From Methanobacteriota archaeon (GTDB lineage: Archaea > Thermoplasmatota > Poseidoniia > Poseidoniales > Poseidoniaceae): a stretch of DNA of 64,000 bases. Positions 53,556 through 63,260 of this stretch are shown here, in pieces; position 1 is the stretch's first letter; each line of letters starts with the position of its first letter. Made by a program: the position numbers and the translations under genes. Below the pieces are notes generated by a model. That model was given only the letters and a program-made list of their open reading frames with translations, was not told the origin of the DNA and did not search any database. The stretch spans positions 1 to 64,000 of the forward strand of contig JABJMO010000058.1 of the NCBI GenBank assembly GCA_018659375.1, written 5' to 3'.

Positions 53556-56500
53556 TCAGAATCTATTGCTACCCTTGTTACGTGCTACCTTGGTTCCACC
53601 ATATGCTACAAGTAATGTAAGAACAATAATTACCACCATAAACCATGAAGAAGTTCCTTCTGCTTTGTCAAGAATTGTTTCTTCTTGGTAATCGAATGAG
53701 TCTACAGAATCTTCAACATAATCGACAGGTGTCAAATCCTGTGTCGAGGTCACCTCTACGCTAATTGCAAATCTATTGAATTTTGAAGAAGACGGGTCGA
53801 CTACAAATGTTGCGTTAATTGTTTGTCCGGCTGGAACTGAGATATTTAGGGACTCTAAAGTGTCAATAACTTCTGTACCAGCATCGTTGGTTAAGTCGAC
53901 TGAAACCAATACGTTACTTGCGGTGCGGTAACCACTGTTGGTAATTGGGACAACTAACTGTCCGTTCTTACTCTCATAGACCTTGGTTAATTCTTGTGAT
54001 AGAGTTTCGTCCACCGAAAGTGAAATTCTCGCTGATACGATATCGACAACTAATGTTTCAGAGGTCAAACCATCTTCGCTAGTAATTGTTACAGTCGCTT
54101 CAATTTCTCCAGAAGTGAAATCTTCTGGCGCAAATATTGAGAATTGTTGTGTTCTTAAGTCACCCTTTGAGATAGTTAATGAAGTTGTAGAAGGGGTGAT
54201 CTGCCATCCTTCAAGCAAGTTATCTGCCAGTTCTATGGTATAGGTGTCATCTCCATTTCCTGTGTTTGACAATGTTACGGCAAAGTTGCCAGTACCACCT
54301 GGTGAAACACCAGTTTCTTCTACAACATTTGTTAACTCCATACCGTAGTATTGTGGCACATTTACTCTTACATTTGTGGAACTAGAAACCCCTGCTTCAC
54401 CAGTCAATTCAATATTTACCAGATGACCAGAATCCAAACTGATTGAAGAACTTAGATTTGGCAAGTTTACTCGCATCTTGACAATTGTAGAATTATCCAC
54501 TGTGCTGTCAGAAATTGACTCACCTATACCAAGTATGACATCTAGGCTCGAAACCCAATTTGTACCATTGTACACCTCTACAGACCAATCACCTGAGTCT
54601 TGAGCATTGGCAACAAAACCACTTACTGTTAGCTTGTCACTAGTTTCAGTACCTTGGTACTCAACATCTAAGTCAAATTCAATGGTTTGGTAATCTTCGC
54701 CTGAAACTACTGGAGTCAAGACGTTGTTACCAATCAAGGAAGCATTCACTACTGAATTGTTGTCTACCGCGACTATTGAGTCTGAATTGAGCGAACGTGA
54801 GTATGCTAATTCTAGATCAATAATACCCTGTTCAATTATTCCGTTCGAGATTCCAAAGTAATCCATTTCCAAGTTTCTTTCATGCTGAATTGATGTAAAA
54901 GTGGATGTGACTTGGAAATCCCCAACTGGCAATAATAAGTTGAGCATACCATCATCATTCAAACTATAATTCCATATCGCACCTAGTCCAATATCAATAG
55001 AAACCTCAACTGGTTCTTGAATCATTTCAATACCGGTACTATTGCTTCCCACATGATGGCTTTGCAATTGGATATCATCCCATGTTGTACTGAGGTCGAC
55101 AAACCCTCCTGAGGACATAGTCATGTTCAATGTACCTCCGTCAATGATATTTGCATCTAGGAAACCAACAGAAACACCACCGGTATTCTCATCAAACACA
55201 GAACTTTCCACAACAACAATCCATACACCGGGTTCAACATTTGTTGACCAATCTAATGAACCATTAGAGTATTGTCCAGTAACAGTAATAGGTTCCGAAT
55301 CTCTAGTTGACTCAGGATAAAGTATGATTGAAGCATCTACTAAACTAGCTTCTTCATTTTGCAGGTTTGAAGTTATTGAACCGCTAATCAAAACATTTTC
55401 AGCAGTTGTAGTTATATCTTCTATTATAGATGAGTCTTCAACTACTAGCACATCAGATTCATTGAATGAATAATAAGCCGTACTGTAACCTTCTTGCTGT
55501 ATAGTAATGTTGTAACTGTTCATTACCGGAACAAATTGTTTCCATACTCCAAATTCATCAGTTTCTGTGATAAATTCTAAGGATTCATCCACTGAAGTAA
55601 TGGTAACATTGGCACCAGAGATTATTTCAGTTAAATCCCCTCTATCGTTTTCATTTGAATCCCAATAGAATTTACCACCGATCAGCACTTCTAAATCAAC
55701 TGACACATTTCCAAGTTCTAATGATTCACCAGATTGTGTTGTGACTTGATAATTAGCATCAACAAGTTCCCATTTTTCGTCACTAATCTCTTTTTCCAAG
55801 GATAATATCCAGTTACCTGGCATAATTTTATCAGACACATGGCCGTTTTCATCGCTAGAAGATAGTGTGACATTTCCTAATCCATCTTGGCTAATAGCAA
55901 CAACTCTAGCATTTGCTACAGGGTCGTTAGTATCCTCTTCTATCAAGCTGAAATTCAGTAACGCTGCTTCTGACAAAACAAGTTGTAAATCGGTCCTTGA
56001 TGAAGAATCATCCGTTATTAAGATTGGAGTTCTAAGTGTATATGTTACGTTGTCGATATCCACTGGAGAGATTATAACAATCCAATCACCAGATGGAATA
56101 TACTTGGCGAAAGAGCCAGTATCATTAGTATTTGCAGAGAGGAATTGATTATTTGATTCATTGAACAGAAGGAACTGCGAGTTCGTGAAGTTTTCACTTC
56201 CAGCAGTTATTGTTCCTGAAAACAATCTCTCATCACTCAGGATAATTTCTATATCCTCGTTATCTGATTCAAACATACTGACAAACACCTCAAATGTAGT
56301 ACTGAAGGTGTTGAAATCAGTGGCATTTTCATCGTTGGCTTCTGTATAGTTTGTAATTACCGAGTATTTACCAGGCATAATCTGCAAAGCCGCTTTACCT
56401 TCCACGTTGAAATCTGTTTGAGTCAAATAATATTGACCAGCGTTTGTACTAAGCGGATTGAATGTAACATCCGCATATTTTGGTATAGATTCATTGCATC

Positions 56501-59500
56501 CATCATCTTGTTCTAAAGTCAAGCAAACAGATATATTTACGGAGACCAATTCAAGATTAGCGGTAAGGTTAATGTTTTGGCTCGTGATGAACGAAGTTAC
56601 GTTCCAATCATCTATTGGAGTTATGTTGTACTCTGCATTCTTTGCAGTGAAATCATATTCGCCTCCTACTAAATCAAAGGAGAAACCACCTAAGGCAGTT
56701 ACTTCAGACTCCCATTCAATTCCATTTGCATCGGTTGCCACCACAATAGGAGTTAGACCGTCATAGAACTGACCATTCCAAGTACTGTTAGCATCATTAA
56801 CAAATAGTGTTCCTGAAACTGCATACAAACGGTTGAGGAATATATCCCCTACAGAAAACTCAAGTTGACCATCTGGCATTACCGACATTCCAACGCCGTA
56901 TGTTGAACCTGTTGTGGACGCTTTCAAGACATATTCTAGATCGCCTGGCACGGTTATCGAGAAATTCCCATCCGAGTCTGTCGAGGTGGTGAATTCATAG
57001 TCATCTGAAGACAAAAATACCTCAAGACTAGATGCCTTTGTAGTATTAGCATCAATATCTGCTTGAGTCCAATCAGAGTTAAATTCAGTTACATATGCCA
57101 GTACAGTCCCTGAAATTTTACTGGCGATGGTATATTCCAGATTTATTTCCAAGTCAGAATCAGTTACTTCTAGAGTACTAAACAACAAATAGTCATTAAC
57201 TTCTTCTTGAGCAATGTTGTAATCACCTACAGGGAGTTCAGCATAAACCATGCCTGTTGAATCAGAAGTAAATGTTTCCGTGTATCCAAGTATTCCGCTG
57301 ATTGTTAGGTTGACATTTGCTATGTCAATTAAATCATCTCCAGATTCATTTACCGGAGAGATTAATTGCATAGATACATCAAAAGTGTCTGGAATCACAT
57401 TCATTGGTTCATATATTGCAGTTTCTTCTCCGACAGTAATTTCTCCAGAGATTTCGTAAAATCCATCATCATCCAAATCTATTTGATATCGATAATCACC
57501 TGAGGACAAAGGACCGTACTTGTATCCACCTGTTTCGTTGGTCAAGACAGATACCGAAACATCATTATTTGCCAAGTCAATCAATTCAAAGGAAGTGTTG
57601 TCTAATGCAAAGCCTGTTGAATTAGTTAGATTGCCCAACAATAGCGAACCTGGCATTGTTAGAGATATGTCATAGCTCGGCTCTATACCAATGGAAACAG
57701 TTTGAGGTAATTCTACTTCTTTGCCGTTTGTTAGATTTACAAATGCCGCATATTCACCAGGCACTATTCCTGTTTGGTAGAATGAACCAGGATTAACCAT
57801 TGGACCAGAAAACATTCCTTTGCCAACAAATCTTCCTGTTCCATTGAATGTACCTTTGCCTTCAAACAGACCTATTCCTTCAACGTAAGATCCATCGTGT
57901 TCTTGAACAAGAATTGTGTCCCCATTAGAGGTGAAACGACCGTTGGCCTGTACCTCTCCTTCAATCATGTATGTTGGTAAGGTGTCGGTTGAATCCTTTA
58001 GACATACAGTTTCATTTTCAGGCATAGATATGTCAGAGGAGTCGGTGGTATTTACCACACAATCTAACACAGAATTTGTGTCAATGTCAATCCATGATGC
58101 TTTAATTTCACCTGAACCATTCCAAGTACCATTTGCAACATACGTCCTTCCATCATTAACTGTTCTAGTAAATGTTCCATGGAAATCAACAACAGAGGCT
58201 AATCCTTCACTTTCAAAAGTTCCGTTTTCTACGAATGTTGCTTCTCCAGTACCTTGAATTATTCTGGTTTCGGTTGTTTCAAAAGAGCCATTTGTGGTAA
58301 TTATTATGACATCTTCAGATGCATCGTGGTTATTTCTTAAAATCAGAGTAGTGTCGACTATCGGTTCATTGTTAAACAAATCATCTCCGGTCCAAGTTAG
58401 TTGACCAGAAATGCCGCTGCTATCTACTGCGATATCCATTGTATCTAACACATCAGCTGTTCGGTTTGCTTGCTCTCCTGTAACATTCATTACAGTATCT
58501 CCCAACCAAGTCATGTTTGCTACGTTACCAAGGATAGAGGTAATTGGGAACACAGTCCTTCCGTTATCGGAGGGCAAACAAACTCCGTATTGAGAATTAT
58601 ATTCTTCATACGAATTACAAAGTATGTCGGCGAAATTTTGCATATACGAACCATCATTAATTGACGCCTTAGATGGTTCAGCATCAAAAGTACCAACAAA
58701 TGCACTGACTCTTATCTTTCCTGCTGGTGCAGTGAAAGACCAGTCACCATTTTCATCCGCATCTGTATAACCAATTGGAATCCAATAAGTATCGGCGTCT
58801 AAGTCCTCAGCACCTTCGCCAGAAAAGGCATCTCTTTCGATTAATAGCCTGACTCCAGGGAGAGGGTTACCGTTGTCGCTCATAGAAACTTGGCCACTAA
58901 TTTCAGCACCAGAATAATACTTCATTATCTTGACAAAGGTGTTTGCGGCAAATGTTGTATCATTTGCGTCTTCACTGTACCAGTTAGAGATAACAAAGTG
59001 GTTCATCATAGCCCCAGGCATTGGAACTGCATTTTGCAATATTGACCCAGGAGAACCAGTTTGGCGGAAGTGTTGGGCTGGTTGTGGATTAGAGAATGCC
59101 GTATCTACACCTAGCGAGGAAGCACCATATCCAACATAGGTTCTCGCCAGCATTGTTTCGAAGAACGCAGGATTGTGATCAACTCTTACATCTTGGACCA
59201 ACAGCGGATCAATTTCCAATCCTGCTTGTTGGTCGAGGAAATCGTTTACCATTGCTTCATCGACTTCTTCTCTTGTCATCTCAAAGTTTCTGTCTCCTCG
59301 AGAAGTCTCATAAGTTTCATCCATGAAAGTTGAGATGTCTTGGCCACTCAAGATTGCTGGAGCACCAAAGATTCCCATTGGTTGTTCGCCATTGTATGCT
59401 GCATCAGCAGTATAACGTCCAGCCTTGGGGTACAATCGATTATCGATAGCAAAGTATCTTATCTCGTGGTCTCTTTGAATCATATCTCCTGGCAGACCTT

Positions 59501-62500
59501 CATAGTCTTGGACTGAGTAGTAACCTTCCATGCCAATTAAGTCATCATACAGGTTGACTATCTCTGATTCAGTCATAATATCGTTTAACAACTGAACTGT
59601 TAACGCTAATCTGGCGTTTGCTCGATGAATGTGCGTAGATACTGAATCGAATTCATCCCGCAAATCGCTGGTATACCAATAATCTCCAAAGATGTAATGA
59701 GTAGTTTCGTAATTAGTTTCTTGTCCAGATCTTACATTGTTGTTGAATGTTACATTGGCATCTGAAAAATCGCTCCAATCTCCATCGACACATGAAGTAG
59801 AGACATCTGGGTCACAATCAAGTCTTTCACCGTCTTGGTATAATCTATAGTAAAGAGTGCTTGTGTCAGCAATTCCGTCAACACGATGATAACCAGTGGC
59901 CATTACATTGTGACTGTTTTCTTGAATTTGAGATGCTTCATTAGTTTGGATGACTGTGAAAGCATAGTCATCAATTATCTCACGCATGTTATCGTTGTCA
60001 CGCTCTTCTTGAATAGTTTCAAACAAGTCGTATTGTTCTGAATCCATATGGTCGTTAACAGTATTGGTAAACCCTGAAGTTAGTTCATAGTCGCCGGTGT
60101 TGATTTGAGTGTACCGCAGATCTCCTGTTGCTAATTGCCAAGTAAACATAGAGATTAGGTCGGCTTGGTTTCTAGCGAGCAACATGTTACCAGAAGCTGG
60201 AATTCCAGACTGGAAGTTATCAGAAACGGATGGGTGCTCGCCAGTATCAAGAGCTTGGAAACCATAATCCCACCAAGAAACAAATGCTGGCTTTTGTGAA
60301 TATGGCATCTGAGCATCCTGTTGCGTCATCCAATCATAAGCACTATTCCAGCCGTAATCGTTGAATCCAGAACCAAAGGAACCAAGATACCAATTACCTG
60401 AATATGCACTACTATCCAATACTGAAAATCCTGCTAATTCCCATCTTAGGGCATCTGGAATGATGTTGTAGATGTTTTCATCTATACTATCCTCACCTTC
60501 ATCGGAACCGGGAATTGCTGCATCTAGCCCGTAAGTGAATTGTTGTCCACCAACTAGTAAGATGACTAGCAAAATAGCAGAGAATGAGGGAGTCTTCCAT
60601 ACTGCTCTTCTAGCGCCTGCAATTCTATCTGCAGGGGTTCTGATTCCGAATTTTTTCCATGCTTTAACAAGGCCGCGGAAATTGGCTTTATCCCACAAAG
60701 CGACTATTCCCCAAGCACCTAGTACTGCTACTGCAGGTGTTGCGTTGAACATGAATCTTGCAGCAGTCCAAGACATGTAGGACGCAGTGAAAATCCATAT
60801 TCCAAAGAATAGGTGAGTCTGATTTTTGTTTCTAAAAGTAGACCAAAGTGCATAGAATCCCATGGTCAACGCAAGTACCAGCACAATAGGTCCTAATTGA
60901 GCGAATAACTGTCCACGGTCAGGTGCATTAGCCTCTGCAACAGTCCCAAATATCTTTGTCTTGGTGAAATATCCACTTCCAGTGAATAGAACATCCCAAG
61001 CATTACTGTATTCTAATTGCTTCATGATGAATAGTATGACGAAGAATACTGTTGCTGCCACAAATAAGGTTCCCAAAACTAGCAACCATGGTTTGTCTCT
61101 AAAGCCAGTGGTTACATAGGCTATAGCAACCGTAAATCCTAGCACAAACAAGAATGGTTGTAATCCAGTTCCATCAAGAACTAGATTCATTTGTGGATGA
61201 GCATAGAACGGTAACGCCATTAGAAGATTCGCCAACAACATTGTCAAGAACAATGCATTGAGTGAAGTTGAATCCTTCCTGCGGAACATGTTTAATGCTA
61301 CTTGAGCAAAGTAAGCCAAGAAAAGTATGCTTGGTCCAACTACGAAACCTTTCCACGCCAATGAAGCAATACCGAATGACACACCAGCAAGAACCGCAAA
61401 TGCCATTGCTGGTCTGCGTTCTCTTGCTATAACACCATAAGATTGTAAAATCGATGAAATACGTGGGGATGAAGTCCTAGTTAGACGATCATTGCTAGAA
61501 TACTTGATGGCTTTGAACCAGAACATGAATCCCATAGATATGAACAACATAACAAATGCATCGTGGTCTGCAAGCGCCCAAGTAGAGTGAGAAACGTGTG
61601 CAGGCATGAAAGCGATTAACCAAGCTGCAACCACACCAGTGGATTTACCGAAATTGTCTTTTGCAATGGTTGCAATTGGGAAAATGGTAAGCGCACCATA
61701 AATTGCTGGCAGGCCTAGAATAGCATACCAAACAGCATCGTCACCAAGCATTGGCTCTAGAATCATTGCTAGTAGGGCAATAGACCAAGTGAATAATGGC
61801 GGACGTGGGTTGACGCCACCGAGTGGATAAGCACGGTCTGCATCGAATATCAAGTGCGCATTATTGGCTAGGATATAATCTACAACACGCTTCATGTACC
61901 ATGGGTCAGAACCTCCAGTCAGGTCCCAGTCGCCAGTACCAACGGCATTCATTGATGGAACAATGTACCACTGGATTCTGATTACTAGTCCGAAAAAGAA
62001 AGCCATTCCAACCATCAAACTAGACCAATGGGCATCCCAGAACTTTCTTGCTCCGCTGGCTTCGTGATCGTCTAAATTTGCCCATCCACCATATTTCTCG
62101 TGAGTTGATATCATGTATATTCCAACACAGATAAAGAATGTGAAACCAAGCCAAATTAGTGAACCCCAAGTCCCCTCAAGTTGTTCAGATTCCCAAATCC
62201 CTGCTTCGTACCATGAAGACACCAAGTAAAGAGCCCACATTGAACCGATAAACATTGAACGAGTATACCACTTCTCAGCAGCCATTCCAGCAACTACCAT
62301 CGCAACCATACCAGTAAAGAAAGCACCCCAGAAGCCGAAATGCCCGTGATAGCCGTCTGCGCCTGTAACGCCCAGTTTATCTGCCATCGAGACAGCATCG
62401 AAATGGTATAGGCTACCAACATGTGCTAGAATCCAAACTGCTGCCGCAATTTGCAATGGTAGAGTAGATTTATTGTAAGAGCCCTGATGTTGAGCAATCT

Positions 62501-63125
62501 TCGAGAACCAGCCTTCTTGTCCTGCTGGATTAAGTGTACCTCTGGCAAGTATTCCTGTAAGTAATCCAAGGATGACAAATATAGTCAAATAACTGAAAAA
62601 CACATAACCTAGCGCTTGCCTTTGAAGATTTAGAGTGTCTATGAGTGACCCATCTGGATTAGTGTAAATAGTGACTAATTCACTAGTGTATGAACCGGCA
62701 GCAACCATTCCGACATTAATTCCCATTACCGCAAAAGTAAGCATTGTAGCAAATTCATGACGACCTCTTGAATCAAACAAAAATACACCAAAGGCAACCA
62801 CCAGGAATTGTAGCGCCATAAATGCACCTTGGTCTGTCAAGTGAATAATTGCTTGATGCCCAACCAATGCAGCACCCAATGTTGCTAGAGCAAGCGCCGA
62901 GGAAGAGAGTTTTACGGCACCATTATCTCTGACAACTCTTGGAGTAATACCCAAGATTGCCGCAACTGCAACAAGCAGCATCGGCGTCATATTTTCTAGG
63001 TTTAGGTCGAAGTCTATTCCTGCGACCATAATTGCTGCGATAGCCAGCATTACTGCAAGGGGTGCAATAAGCCACCCGAGCATTGGTGCTGGAGAGTTTC
63101 GCAATGTTGTTGTTTTCTCTTCCAT
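53556..63125 (-). CDS. aglB: oligosaccharyltransferase AglB/STT3 with giant extracellular C-terminal extension
   Basis: A 3,189-residue protein, against ~600-1,000 for usual AglB. It transfers lipid-linked glycan to Asn of NxS/T sequons at the outer face of the membrane. Residues 1-365 hold ~8-10 extra membrane helices of unknown role. The STT3 core follows: first acidic motif GGSDPWYMKR (404-413), second ADHDAFV (519-525), and the acceptor-binding WWDYG at 951-955 with SVSDN at 966-970. From ~1408 to ~3155 comes an added ectodomain with carboxypeptidase-regulatory-like beta-sandwiches (EISGQVSMSDNGNPLPGVRLLIE), a glycine-rich ladder near 1615-1785 and a NEW3-like domain at ~2929-3028. A final helix (3161-3179) returns the C terminus to the cytoplasm. 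It is the largest gene here, 15 percent of the window. Confidence 0.88.
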   Translation of the reverse strand: MEEKTTTLRNSPAPMLGWLIAPLAVMLAIAAIMVAGIDFDLNLENMTPMLLVAVAAILGITPRVVRDNGAVKLSSSALALATLGAALVGHQAIIHLTDQGAFMALQFLVVAFGVFLFDSRGRHEFATMLTFAVMGINVGMVAAGSYTSELVTIYTNPDGSLIDTLNLQRQALGYVFFSYLTIFVILGLLTGILARGTLNPAGQEGWFSKIAQHQGSYNKSTLPLQIAAAVWILAHVGSLYHFDAVSMADKLGVTGADGYHGHFGFWGAFFTGMVAMVVAGMAAEKWYTRSMFIGSMWALYLVSSWYEAGIWESEQLEGTWGSLIWLGFTFFICVGIYMISTHEKYGGWANLDDHEASGARKFWDAHWSSLMVGMAFFFGLVIRIQWYIVPSMNAVGTGDWDLTGGSDPWYMKRVVDYILANNAHLIFDADRAYPLGGVNPRPPLFTWSIALLAMILEPMLGDDAVWYAILGLPAIYGALTIFPIATIAKDNFGKSTGVVAAWLIAFMPAHVSHSTWALADHDAFVMLFISMGFMFWFKAIKYSSNDRLTRTSSPRISSILQSYGVIARERRPAMAFAVLAGVSFGIASLAWKGFVVGPSILFLAYFAQVALNMFRRKDSTSLNALFLTMLLANLLMALPFYAHPQMNLVLDGTGLQPFLFVLGFTVAIAYVTTGFRDKPWLLVLGTLFVAATVFFVILFIMKQLEYSNAWDVLFTGSGYFTKTKIFGTVAEANAPDRGQLFAQLGPIVLVLALTMGFYALWSTFRNKNQTHLFFGIWIFTASYMSWTAARFMFNATPAVAVLGAWGIVALWDKANFRGLVKAWKKFGIRTPADRIAGARRAVWKTPSFSAILLVILLVGGQQFTYGLDAAIPGSDEGEDSIDENIYNIIPDALRWELAGFSVLDSSAYSGNWYLGSFGSGFNDYGWNSAYDWMTQQDAQMPYSQKPAFVSWWDYGFQALDTGEHPSVSDNFQSGIPASGNMLLARNQADLISMFTWQLATGDLRYTQINTGDYELTSGFTNTVNDHMDSEQYDLFETIQEERDNDNMREIIDDYAFTVIQTNEASQIQENSHNVMATGYHRVDGIADTSTLYYRLYQDGERLDCDPDVSTSCVDGDWSDFSDANVTFNNNVRSGQETNYETTHYIFGDYWYTSDLRDEFDSVSTHIHRANARLALTVQLLNDIMTESEIVNLYDDLIGMEGYYSVQDYEGLPGDMIQRDHEIRYFAIDNRLYPKAGRYTADAAYNGEQPMGIFGAPAILSGQDISTFMDETYETSRGDRNFEMTREEVDEAMVNDFLDQQAGLEIDPLLVQDVRVDHNPAFFETMLARTYVGYGASSLGVDTAFSNPQPAQHFRQTGSPGSILQNAVPMPGAMMNHFVISNWYSEDANDTTFAANTFVKIMKYYSGAEISGQVSMSDNGNPLPGVRLLIERDAFSGEGAEDLDADTYWIPIGYTDADENGDWSFTAPAGKIRVSAFVGTFDAEPSKASINDGSYMQNFADILCNSYEEYNSQYGVCLPSDNGRTVFPITSILGNVANMTWLGDTVMNVTGEQANRTADVLDTMDIAVDSSGISGQLTWTGDDLFNNEPIVDTTLILRNNHDASEDVIIITTNGSFETTETRIIQGTGEATFVENGTFESEGLASVVDFHGTFTRTVNDGRTYVANGTWNGSGEIKASWIDIDTNSVLDCVVNTTDSSDISMPENETVCLKDSTDTLPTYMIEGEVQANGRFTSNGDTILVQEHDGSYVEGIGLFEGKGTFNGTGRFVGKGMFSGPMVNPGSFYQTGIVPGEYAAFVNLTNGKEVELPQTVSIGIEPSYDISLTMPGSLLLGNLTNSTGFALDNTSFELIDLANNDVSVSVLTNETGGYKYGPLSSGDYRYQIDLDDDGFYEISGEITVGEETAIYEPMNVIPDTFDVSMQLISPVNESGDDLIDIANVNLTISGILGYTETFTSDSTGMVYAELPVGDYNIAQEEVNDYLLFSTLEVTDSDLEINLEYTIASKISGTVLAYVTEFNSDWTQADIDANTTKASSLEVFLSSDDYEFTTSTDSDGNFSITVPGDLEYVLKASTTGSTYGVGMSVMPDGQLEFSVGDIFLNRLYAVSGTLFVNDANSTWNGQFYDGLTPIVVATDANGIEWESEVTALGGFSFDLVGGEYDFTAKNAEYNITPIDDWNVTSFITSQNINLTANLELVSVNISVCLTLEQDDGCNESIPKYADVTFNPLSTNAGQYYLTQTDFNVEGKAALQIMPGKYSVITNYTEANDENATDFNTFSTTFEVFVSMFESDNEDIEIILSDERLFSGTITAGSENFTNSQFLLFNESNNQFLSANTNDTGSFAKYIPSGDWIVIISPVDIDNVTYTLRTPILITDDSSSRTDLQLVLSEAALLNFSLIEEDTNDPVANARVVAISQDGLGNVTLSSSDENGHVSDKIMPGNWILSLEKEISDEKWELVDANYQVTTQSGESLELGNVSVDLEVLIGGKFYWDSNENDRGDLTEIISGANVTITSVDESLEFITETDEFGVWKQFVPVMNSYNITIQQEGYSTAYYSFNESDVLVVEDSSIIEDITTTAENVLISGSITSNLQNEEASLVDASIILYPESTRDSEPITVTGQYSNGSLDWSTNVEPGVWIVVVESSVFDENTGGVSVGFLDANIIDGGTLNMTMSSGGFVDLSTTWDDIQLQSHHVGSNSTGIEMIQEPVEVSIDIGLGAIWNYSLNDDGMLNLLLPVGDFQVTSTFTSIQHERNLEMDYFGISNGIIEQGIIDLELAYSRSLNSDSIVAVDNNSVVNASLIGNNVLTPVVSGEDYQTIEFDLDVEYQGTETSDKLTVSGFVANAQDSGDWSVEVYNGTNWVSSLDVILGIGESISDSTVDNSTIVKMRVNLPNLSSSISLDSGHLVNIELTGEAGVSSSTNVRVNVPQYYGMELTNVVEETGVSPGGTGNFAVTLSNTGNGDDTYTIELADNLLEGWQITPSTTSLTISKGDLRTQQFSIFAPEDFTSGEIEATVTITSEDGLTSETLVVDIVSARISLSVDETLSQELTKVYESKNGQLVVPITNSGYRTASNVLVSVDLTNDAGTEVIDTLESLNISVPAGQTINATFVVDPSSSKFNRFAISVEVTSTQDLTPVDYVEDSVDSFDYQEETILDKAEGTSSWFMVVIIVLTLLVAYGGTKVARNKGSNRF

Positions 63126-63260
63126 TTTTATTCCCTCATCGGTGTTTCGCGACAGCCTAAAGGCTGGAGCAACTTGTCCACTTGAGAACCTCTTTTAATA
63201 GTGACGCACGATGGAAGATTTATCTTTGACTCAGTATAGCGTTTAACATAAGAAAATAAG
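63126..63260 (-). promoter_or_regulatory. upstream region of aglB with small inverted repeat
   Basis: A non-coding region between purD and aglB. On the minus strand AAGATAAATCTT (near 63215) and CTATTAAAAG (near 63195) are TATA-like candidates. An inverted repeat CAGCCTAAAGGCTG (63153-63166) lies in the presumed leader, and GAGGG precedes the ATG by 8 nt. The repeat is too short for a terminator and could be a small leader hairpin. No small gene was recognised here. Confidence 0.35.
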
